Program-made: the position numbers and the translations under genes
NCBI GenBank assembly: GCA_003612335.1
Contig: RAYO01000013.1
Coordinates: forward strand, 98,259 to 162,258
Origin: a bacterium 1xD42-67
GTDB lineage: Bacteria > Bacillota > Clostridia > Oscillospirales > Oscillospiraceae
Direction: 5' to 3'
Length of the DNA: 64,000 nucleotides
Notes under the pieces: model-generated
Told to the model about the DNA's origin: nothing
The model's database searches: none
The model's input: only the letters and a program-made list of their open reading frames with translations
In this document: positions 46,254 to 52,847 of the stretch, piece after piece
Layout: each line of letters opens with the position of its first letter
Numbering within the stretch: the stretch's first letter is position 1

Positions 46254-46604
46254 ATGCTGTTTCTATGGTATCCTAAATGCACCACCTGCCAGAAGGCCAA
46301 ACGCTTTCTGGACGAGCGCGGCGTATCCTATGATCCGCGGCACATCAAGGAGGAGAATCCCACCGCCGATGAGCTGCGGACCTGGTGGCAGGCCAGCGGT
46401 CTGCCTCTGAAGCGATTTTTCAACACTTCCGGCCTCCAATACAAGGCTCTTGGCCTGAAGGACAAGCTGCCCGCCATGAGCGAGGAGGAGCAGCTGGAGC
46501 TGTTGGCCTCCGACGGGATGCTGGTCAAGCGGCCCATCCTGGTGGGAGACGGCTTCGTCCTGGCAGCCTTCCGCCAGGGAGAGTGGGAAGAGGCTTTGAA
46601 ATGA
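46254..46604 (+). CDS. ArsC/Spx-family thioredoxin-fold protein
   Basis: A 116-residue protein with the N-terminal redox motif CTTC in FLWYPKCTTCQKAKRFLDER and the ArsC/Spx/YffB features PRHIKEENPTADEL, TSGLQYKALGLKD and VKRPILVGDGFVLAAF. It resembles the YffB/arsenate reductase-like group more than true Spx, which is longer. The function could be thiol-dependent reduction or stress regulation. AAGGAG precedes the ATG. A strong terminator is found 130 bases later; that gap shows no gene. Confidence 0.88.
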   Translation: MLFLWYPKCTTCQKAKRFLDERGVSYDPRHIKEENPTADELRTWWQASGLPLKRFFNTSGLQYKALGLKDKLPAMSEEEQLELLASDGMLVKRPILVGDGFVLAAFRQGEWEEALK

Positions 46605-46735
46605 TCCCCAGCTCCTCCAAGCTCCTCCAGGACAGATATCCCAGGCCAGCAGGCCCAGCACAGGCGCTGTCGGGGCTGGAAGCAGTGGTATTCCTCCCCA
46701 CGGTTTGATCCCAGGAACTCCGGCCATAATGAGAG

Positions 46736-46768
46736 GGCGGACGGATCGAGGTCCGTCCGCCTTTTTTT
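46736..46768 (+). terminator. Strong rho-independent terminator
   Basis: GGCGGACGGA and TCCGTCCGCC form a perfect 10-bp stem followed by seven T residues. Confidence 0.95.
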
Positions 46769-46779
46769 ATCGTTGGCGC

Positions 46780-46946
46780 GGTCGAAAAGAAGTCACGCTT
46801 CTTTTCGACCAGTGCGGCAACAACTCGCCGCACTGGCTGAAAAGCGGCCTGCGCCAGACTTCATAGTCAGCGCACAGGCTTTGCCCGCCGGCGGCTCTGC
46901 CGCTGGCCGAAGATCGGTCTTACCGATCTTCAAGTGTGCTGACTAT
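46780..46946. repeat. Cluster of hairpins upstream of spoIVB
   Basis: Three perfect stems occur in a row: GGTCGAAAAGAAG/CTTCTTTTCGACC (46780-46810), AGTGCGGC/GCCGCACT (46811-46834) and, inside a long outer stem ATAGTCAGC..GCTGACTAT (46863-46946), GAAGATCGG/CCGATCTTC. It has no coding potential and resembles a composite dispersed palindromic repeat. Confidence 0.7.
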
Positions 46947-46968
46947 ACAATGGCAAGGGGGTGGAATC

Positions 46969-47988
46969 ATGGAACAAGAAAAAAAGAAAGGGCCGGGGGT
47001 GTTCCTCCTGGCCGCTGCGGCGGCGGCAGTGTGCCTGTCTCTGTCCCTTGTGGGGGACCGGGCCCGAGCCGCCAGCGTAGCGGCGCCGGCTGAGCTGGAC
47101 GCGCCCCGCCAGCCTGCGGTCCAGATGGCCCGGCCGGAGGTTGGGCGCAGGGTGATCCCGCTGGGCAAAGCGGTGGGGATCAAGCTCTTCTCCGACGGCG
47201 TGCTGGTGGTGGGGCTCTCCCCGGTGGAGACGGGAGAGGGCCGGTCCTGTCCCGGCAAGGACTGCGGTCTGAAGACCGGGGACGTCATCACCCACATCAA
47301 CGGCGGTGAGGTGGACACCATCGAGGAGGTCCAGGCCCTGGTGGCCCAGTATGAGGACGAGCCCCTGACCATCCAGGCGGTCCGGGGCCAGCGGCAGCTC
47401 CAGCTCACGGCGGCGGCGGTGGAGAACAGCCAGGGGGTCTATCAGCTGGGGGTGTGGCTGCGGGACTCCATGGCCGGGATCGGGACGATGACCTTTTACG
47501 ACCCCGCCAGCGGCGTATTCGGGGCCCTGGGCCACGGCATCAACGACGTGGATACCTCGATGCTCATGCCTCTGGAGTCGGGGAGCATCATGCCGGCCAC
47601 TGTCTCAGAGGTGAAGCGGGGGACCAGCGGAGAGCCGGGAGAACTCCACGGCCAGTTCGACCTGACCAGGGACCTGGGGACCCTGTATGCCAACACGGCC
47701 TTGGGGATCTTCGGTCAGATGCCCCAGGAGACGGTGGGCGACGGGGTGGAGCCGGTGGAGGTGGCCTCCCGGTCCCAGGTGCAGACGGGCCCGGCAGCGA
47801 TCCTGTCCAACATCCAGGGAGATGAGGTGGAGGAGTTCGACATCGAGATCGTCCACCTGTACCCCGGCGGCGACGGTACCCGGAACATGATGATCCAGGT
47901 CACGGATCCGGAGCTGCTGGCCGCCACCGGCGGGATCGTCCAGGGGATGGTAGTGAGTTATAATAGGGACAACACAGGAAACCTTTGA
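46969..47988 (+). pseudogene. spoIVB: SpoIVB serine peptidase, truncated one codon before the catalytic Ser
   Basis: The frame encodes 339 residues. It has a signal/anchor helix (FLLAAAAAAVCLSLSLVG), a PDZ domain (about 80-150) and the S55 peptidase domain with the catalytic His in GALGHGIND (H189) and Asp in QVTDPELL (D313). It reaches ATGGIVQGM (M327) and then changes to 12 unrelated residues and a stop. Normal SpoIVB continues SGSPI, with the active Ser next, and about 45 more residues. Without them it cannot cleave SpoIVFA to activate sigma-K. The break coincides with the start of a conjugative element. The ATG follows GGGGGTGG. Confidence 0.85.
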
Positions 47989-48092
47989 TTTGCAAGGCTT
48001 TCTGGTGCCTACCCTAAATTCCGTTGACCAGGAAAACAGGGCGGAACGTCAAGCGCAGGCGTTCAACGGCTAATTTCGCCGGTATAGACATT

Positions 48093-48121
48093 TTGCTTCC
48101 GGGGCAGAGTACGTCTAATAC
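48093..48121 (+). promoter_or_regulatory. Leftmost promoter of the conjugative element
   Basis: TTGCTT, 17 bases, TAATAC, 22 bases before the short leader ORF. Confidence 0.65.
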
Positions 48122-48143
48122 ATAACAGAAAGAGGTGACAAAT

Positions 48144-48203
48144 ATGACAGGGGTGCAGCTTATTGCTGCACCCCTGCAAGTAATGAAAATCAGGCCCCGA
48201 TAG
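48144..48203 (+). CDS. Candidate leader peptide with internal hairpin (19 residues)
   Basis: A short ORF with AGAGGTGA as ribosome site. The product begins MTGVQLIAAPLQV. The DNA at 48149-48175 forms a perfect 11-bp stem (AGGGGTGCAGC/GCTGCACCCCT) within the ORF. The arrangement of promoter, ORF and hairpin before the first real gene suggests a regulatory leader sensing translation. No T tract follows the hairpin, so it is not a simple terminator. Confidence 0.45.
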   Translation: MTGVQLIAAPLQVMKIRPR

Positions 48204-48239
48204 ATTTTATCAAGCAAGTTACTGCAAGGAGAATTGTAT

Positions 48240-49379
48240 ATGTCAGACTATCAACTTGAAATCAAACAAGTCGTGGATTATCCACGCTGCCGCATCTACC
48301 GAGAATTTGTTCAAACCCTGATCGCTGACCGGAGCATCCGAACCAACGGAGGCTCCGGTCTTTTTTATTATACCGTCCTCTGCTCCTACGCCAACTTCCG
48401 AACCTCGTACCGCCGGCTGGACGGCATCACCTACACTGTCTGCCCTGGCGAGTGGGTCTTCCGGGTCAGTGAGCTGGCGGCTTGCTTTCGTGTCCGGTTC
48501 CAGCATAAGGCTCTGTCCATCCTGAAGGTCCTCCAGGACCGGCAGCTTATTACCTTTACCCAACTGGGGCATGGCCGCCTGGTCAAGTACAGCATCAAGG
48601 GCTGGCGCAAGCATAACACTGTGCTGGACTATAACTGCCCCTGTCAAAAGGAAAGCGGCTTTTTCTTTATGCCCATCGCCGTTGCTACAGAACTGATCAG
48701 CTATGGCAAGGCGTCGGAGATGGACGTTGTGCTGGATCTGTGGCTCTCCGCCATCTATAAGGACAGCCAGGTGCTTGGCTCTGAGGTTGGCCCGGTGGTC
48801 TATCTCCGCAACGGTACGGGCAATCCGCTGTTGAATTACTCCGATCTGGCCCAGCGGTGGGGCCTTTCCCGTTCCACGGTTGGAAGGCTGTTGAAAAAGC
48901 TGGCTGACTTGGAGTACCTTACGCTCATGTCCTTCCCAGGCCGGACTGGCAGCGTGATTTATCTGAACAGCTATCTGTCTACCATGTTCCAGGTGTCTGA
49001 TGTTATGGTGGACAAGGACGAGGTTGCGATGTCTCTGAATATCAAACTCCAGCTCCCAGATAGCACGGACACAGCAGACAATATCCCTGACGATCCCAAA
49101 GTCTGCGTTTCAGACCAGCTCATTAGCGTTTCAAAATCGCAGGTGGAGCGCATTGTCCAAAAAGTGGTGCAAGTCCTTGAGACGCAAGGGATTTCCTGCT
49201 TTCACTGCCCCAAATCCACTGTTAAGTTATATCCCTTATCCGGCGACTGCACGGAAGCAGTAAAGGGGGACAGCGGACAAACGAGTGTTCTCAGGATTGG
49301 TATGGCGATCCAATGTGGAAACAATCATCCGATTTACAGCTTTGAACTTACTATGACCCCAATATCGACGAATTTTTGA
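48240..49379 (+). CDS. Winged-helix DNA-binding protein of the conjugative element
   Basis: A 379-residue protein with two helix-turn-helix-like regions: VFRVSELAACFRVRFQHKAL (about residues 75-95) and LLNYSDLAQRWGLSRSTVGR (about 200-220). Both are followed by wing-like strands. The C-terminal third is polar and cysteine-containing. It is probably a regulator or replication-type protein of the element; I cannot assign a precise family. The ATG at 48240 has AAGGAG upstream. It is the first full gene of the element and precedes a sigma-like gene by 15 bases. Confidence 0.7.
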   Translation: MSDYQLEIKQVVDYPRCRIYREFVQTLIADRSIRTNGGSGLFYYTVLCSYANFRTSYRRLDGITYTVCPGEWVFRVSELAACFRVRFQHKALSILKVLQDRQLITFTQLGHGRLVKYSIKGWRKHNTVLDYNCPCQKESGFFFMPIAVATELISYGKASEMDVVLDLWLSAIYKDSQVLGSEVGPVVYLRNGTGNPLLNYSDLAQRWGLSRSTVGRLLKKLADLEYLTLMSFPGRTGSVIYLNSYLSTMFQVSDVMVDKDEVAMSLNIKLQLPDSTDTADNIPDDPKVCVSDQLISVSKSQVERIVQKVVQVLETQGISCFHCPKSTVKLYPLSGDCTEAVKGDSGQTSVLRIGMAIQCGNNHPIYSFELTMTPISTNF

Positions 49380-49394
49380 AAGGAGAAATCCATG

Positions 49395-49934
49395 ATGGCA
49401 AGGAAAAAGGTTGAGCGCAAGGTGACGGAAGACCCTCGTTACCACAACACCTGGAAGCTGCTGAGGAAGTACCGGGATGTGGTCTGGAGCTTGGAGTTGT
49501 CCGTCCAGCAGGTCAGGACGCAGTTTCAGATTGAATATGATACCAGTATTGAGGATTTTCTGGAGTCCATCTACCTGGCCGGCGCGGACCTGGGCGGGAC
49601 GGACATTGAGCACCAGGCCCAGTGCATTGAGCGCAGCCACAAAATGCTCACGCTGGTACAGAACGCAGTCGATCTGCTCCGTACCCGGCACAAAAACGGA
49701 GAATCGTACTATTGGCTCCTGCACTATACCTACCTGTCTCCCCAGCAGCTCAAAAATGTGGAAGAGATCATTGAGCAGCTACGTCCCCACATCCACGACA
49801 TCAGCTTCCGCACCTACTACCGCCGCCGGAAGGAGGCGATTGAGGCGTTAAGCTCTGTCCTGTGGGGATACACGGCGCAGGACAGCTTGCAGGTTTTGGA
49901 GCAGTTTTTCCCCGCAGAGGCGGGTGGCAGGTAA
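49395..49934 (+). CDS. Sigma-like / ArpU-RinA-type transcriptional activator
   Basis: A 179-residue basic protein. The C-terminal part, YTYLSPQQLKNVEEIIEQL followed by ISFRTYYRRRKEAIEALSSV and LWGY, resembles sigma-70 region 4 and the phage late activators ArpU/RinA. The N-terminal half is helical. It likely switches on the transfer genes downstream. AAAGGAG precedes the start; two ATG codons in tandem make the exact start uncertain by one residue. The gene ends 225 bases before the pilin-like gene, and that gap has its own promoter and terminators. Confidence 0.65.
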   Translation: MARKKVERKVTEDPRYHNTWKLLRKYRDVVWSLELSVQQVRTQFQIEYDTSIEDFLESIYLAGADLGGTDIEHQAQCIERSHKMLTLVQNAVDLLRTRHKNGESYYWLLHYTYLSPQQLKNVEEIIEQLRPHIHDISFRTYYRRRKEAIEALSSVLWGYTAQDSLQVLEQFFPAEAGGR

Positions 49935-49973
49935 TTGGCACGGTTTTGGCGCAGCATTGGCAGGGTTTTGCTA

Positions 49974-50002
49974 TTGAAGCGTAAATCCTTATATGTTAAA
50001 AT
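49974..50002 (+). promoter_or_regulatory. Promoter of the transfer module
   Basis: TTGAAG, 17 bases, TAAAAT, 158 bases before the pilin-like gene. Confidence 0.65.
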
Positions 50003-50047
50003 AAGTATGCTCAAAACTGTAAGCAAAACTGAAAACAGCTGCAGAAG

Positions 50048-50124
50048 GACGCTGAAAGCGTCTTTTTCTTTGCCCTTCTGCGGCAGCTGAGGCAGCATCC
50101 AAATTTCCGGGTGCTGCCTTTTTT
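50048..50124 (+). terminator. Two tandem attenuator-like terminators in the transfer leader
   Basis: First, GACGCT-GAA-AGCGTC followed by TTTTTCTTT, nested inside a longer CAGCTGCAGAAGG/CCTTCTGCGGCAGCTG pairing. Second, GGCAGCA..TGCTGCC (50091-50118) followed by TTTTTT. Both lie between the promoter and the first transfer gene. Confidence 0.7.
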
Positions 50125-50159
50125 CAGGACAGAAGCCAACGAAAAAAGGAGGTTTTTCA

Positions 50160-50543
50160 TTGAAACAAGACAAAACGTCATCTCCGCGCACTCCCCGGCG
50201 CAGGTTTGACCCCGGACGCGGCGCGTTCATGGTCTATCTGGGGGTCTGCACGTCCACGCTGCTCTGTCAACCGGCTTTTGCGGCTGACACGATTTGGACG
50301 AAGGCCAGCGACATCATGAAGGACGTCTACACCCAGATTCTCGCCATCTCCACCATTGCCGCTATCGTAACGGCCGCCGTGGCCCTGCTGATGATGAACT
50401 TTTCCCGCTCCGGCCGGACGGTGGATGAATCCCGGGCATGGCTGAAGCGCATCGTCATCACCTGGATCATCCTGAACTCTCTGGGGTTCATCATGAGCTA
50501 TGTCACGCCCTTCTTCTCCGGCGGACAGTGGACAGCGCCGTAA
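50160..50543 (+). CDS. VirB2/TrbC-like pilin precursor
   Basis: A 127-residue protein with a long signal peptide ending in LLCQPAFA (about residue 44), then ADTIWTKASDIMKDVYTQIL, and two membrane helices separated by a short charged turn (NFSRSGRTVDESRAWLKR). This is the layout of conjugative pilins and the related Maff2-type proteins in clostridial elements. The start is TTG with AAAGGAGG seven bases upstream. It is the first gene after the tandem terminators and begins the type IV secretion block. Confidence 0.8.
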   Translation: MKQDKTSSPRTPRRRFDPGRGAFMVYLGVCTSTLLCQPAFAADTIWTKASDIMKDVYTQILAISTIAAIVTAAVALLMMNFSRSGRTVDESRAWLKRIVITWIILNSLGFIMSYVTPFFSGGQWTAP

Positions 50544-50549
50544 TCGTCT

Positions 50550-51260
50550 ATGGGCATTTTAGACGGCATTGTAGCATGGATCGCGGAACAAGTCATGCAC
50601 GGCCTGGATTTGATAAACACATCAGTTTTGGGCGCTCTGGGCTGTGATATGGCCGTGTTTCTGCGCTACTTCCCGGCGGCAGAGACGATGTATAATGTCT
50701 TTGTGGCTCTGGCAATCGGGCTGATTCTGCTACTTTGGGTATGGAACCTGTTCAAGAACTATGGTCTGGGCGTGGGAGCAGAGGCGGAAGATCCTGTTAA
50801 ACTGACCATCCGGGCCATCTTGTTCATTGGTCTGGCCTACTATGCGGACTCCATCGTTGATACGGTGCTGACTATCGGTGGTACACCCTATGATTGGATA
50901 TTGACGTCCACACTTCCAAGTCTGGATTTTGCCAGCTTCAACTCGGTCTTGCTCACCATCATCGGTGTCTGTGCTAACGGGGCGGTGACATTGATCGTCC
51001 TGATTCTGGTGCTGGTTCTGGCCTGGAACTATTTGAAGCTGCTGTTCGAGGCGGCGGAGCGGTATGTGCTGCTGGGTGTCCTGGTCTACACAGCGCCAGT
51101 GGCCTTTGCCATGGGTGCGTCCCAGGCCACGTCCAGCATCTTCAAAAGCTGGTGCCGGATGTTCGGCGGCCAGGTATTCCTGCTCCTGATGAACGCATGG
51201 TGTCTGCGCCTGTTCACCAGCATGGTGGGGGCATTCATCGCCAACCCGCTATCACTCTGA
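50550..51260 (+). CDS. VirB6/TrbL-like membrane channel protein
   Basis: A 236-residue integral membrane protein with about six helices. It begins MGILDGIVAWIAEQVMHGLD, and its later helix pair (VFLLLMNAWCLRLFTSMVGA) is typical of TrbL/VirB6-type proteins in Gram-positive elements. It should form part of the transfer channel in the cytoplasmic membrane. The start lies six bases after the pilin stop with no ribosome site of its own, so translation is probably coupled. Confidence 0.8.
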   Translation: MGILDGIVAWIAEQVMHGLDLINTSVLGALGCDMAVFLRYFPAAETMYNVFVALAIGLILLLWVWNLFKNYGLGVGAEAEDPVKLTIRAILFIGLAYYADSIVDTVLTIGGTPYDWILTSTLPSLDFASFNSVLLTIIGVCANGAVTLIVLILVLVLAWNYLKLLFEAAERYVLLGVLVYTAPVAFAMGASQATSSIFKSWCRMFGGQVFLLLMNAWCLRLFTSMVGAFIANPLSL

Positions 51261-51269
51261 GGAGGCTTT

Positions 51270-52835
51270 ATGAGAAGATCCAAGAAACTCTTGAAATTTA
51301 TACTGTTGGCGGCGCTGATACTTTCGGTCCTGTGTGTACCGGCCTTTGCCCTTGACGAAAGCGAGGTGGAGGCTGCGGTCGCGGCTTCCAGCAAGGAGGC
51401 CGTCACCGGGAACGTCCTGATCTGGTTTCTCTGTGCGGTGGCTTTTTTGAAGGTGTCACAGAAGATTGACAGCTTTATGGCAAGCCTGGGCATCAACGTG
51501 GGTCATACTGGCGGCTCCCTGCTGGGCGACGCTATGGTAACCTTCCGGGCGGTCACAATGGCAACCGGGGGCGCGGGCCGAATCCTTGGCGGAGGACGGC
51601 ACGGCACTGGGGCCTCCGCAGCTGGGGGCGCTTCTGGCAGTGTCTCCAGTTCCGCCGGATTCTTCAAAGGCGGTTTAATCGGTATGGCTGGCCGGCACAT
51701 TACCAACAGCGCAGTCAAAACCGCTACTACACAGACTTCCGCTGTCCACACCGCCCAGAAACAGGGCGCAGCTGCTGTGCATACTGCCAGTGAAAAGTTG
51801 TCCTCTTCGGATGCCCATACCGACAGCTCATTTCATTCTGGCGGTGTGATCCATACAGATACAATTTCCCGTACCGACAGCACAGCGCAAAGGGACAGCG
51901 TAACTCAGCGGGAGGGGATCATCCTCACTGGAAACGATACACCTCCTGCCGTGCCCATTCAAACAGGCGGCGGCTCTCCGCCTGCTGGCAGTCCTGCTTC
52001 TGTTGGGCCAGCACCTGTTGACAGCAGCGTTTCCTCCGGTGTCTCCCCCCAGGAAAATGGAATTATCCTGACTGGAACTGATATACCGCTTGGGGCCCCT
52101 GTCCCTGCGGACGAAGCTATCTCAGCGGACAATATCCCAACTTCAGATATCGGAATCCAGCCCACACCGGCTGCTTCACAGGAAGAAACTATCCTTGCCG
52201 GCGGCGGGCATATCGTTCACAGCTCCAGCGAGAAGGCCCATTTGGAGACGGTCTGGCAAGGCGGAGGGGGCGGAGGCACAAGTGAAAGTCATACCGTTAA
52301 TTACACCCGCAGTGTAGAGAATGTTCAACGGAGCAGCCACAGCATATTCCCCGTCCGTATGCCGACCCTGGGCGGAAAAATCTTCTCCAATTCACTGCAA
52401 TCCGGCGGTCAGTTTGCCAATGATGTAATTGGCATGGTGGCCCGGGGCGATATGCGCTCCACAGGTTCCATCACCGGCGATTTGGCTGCCCAGTCCCTCC
52501 AGTCCTACATGGGTCACACTGCTATCGGCCCTGGTGACACCGAAAAAGTCTCTTACTCCCAGGTGGAGATTGGCGGTGGGCGCATCACTGGCCGGGAAGT
52601 GACCCCGGAACACCCCCAGGGCATCGACTTTGCCATGTACCATGTAGACCAGTACGCCAAGCCCGAGGGCAGCTATCAAAAGGTGTTTTCTGCGGATGGG
52701 GCGGCGTGGTACAAACAGCACGCCGTTGATACGGTGGTCAAGACCCCCTTCAAGGCCCCGGACGGTGAGATCGGCTATCAGAAGGAGATCGTCAAGCGGC
52801 TGCCTACCCCGCCGAAGAGGAAAGACCGAATGTGA
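51270..52835 (+). CDS. Large Ser/Gly/Thr-rich secreted or membrane protein of the transfer module
   Basis: A 521-residue protein. It has a signal-like start (KLLKFILLAALILSVLCVPA), then a helix (VLIWFLCAVAFLKVSQKI). The middle (about residues 110-350) is low-complexity, rich in Ser, Thr, Gly, Ala and His with repeated EGIILTGND/ENGIILTGTD segments. The C-terminal 150 residues are more ordered. Homologous-position proteins in clostridial elements are conserved but unassigned; it may be the long cytosolic or surface tail of a TrbL-type partner. TGAGGAGG lies just before the ATG. Confidence 0.7.
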   Translation: MRRSKKLLKFILLAALILSVLCVPAFALDESEVEAAVAASSKEAVTGNVLIWFLCAVAFLKVSQKIDSFMASLGINVGHTGGSLLGDAMVTFRAVTMATGGAGRILGGGRHGTGASAAGGASGSVSSSAGFFKGGLIGMAGRHITNSAVKTATTQTSAVHTAQKQGAAAVHTASEKLSSSDAHTDSSFHSGGVIHTDTISRTDSTAQRDSVTQREGIILTGNDTPPAVPIQTGGGSPPAGSPASVGPAPVDSSVSSGVSPQENGIILTGTDIPLGAPVPADEAISADNIPTSDIGIQPTPAASQEETILAGGGHIVHSSSEKAHLETVWQGGGGGGTSESHTVNYTRSVENVQRSSHSIFPVRMPTLGGKIFSNSLQSGGQFANDVIGMVARGDMRSTGSITGDLAAQSLQSYMGHTAIGPGDTEKVSYSQVEIGGGRITGREVTPEHPQGIDFAMYHVDQYAKPEGSYQKVFSADGAAWYKQHAVDTVVKTPFKAPDGEIGYQKEIVKRLPTPPKRKDRM

Positions 52836-52847
52836 GGTGAGATTTTT

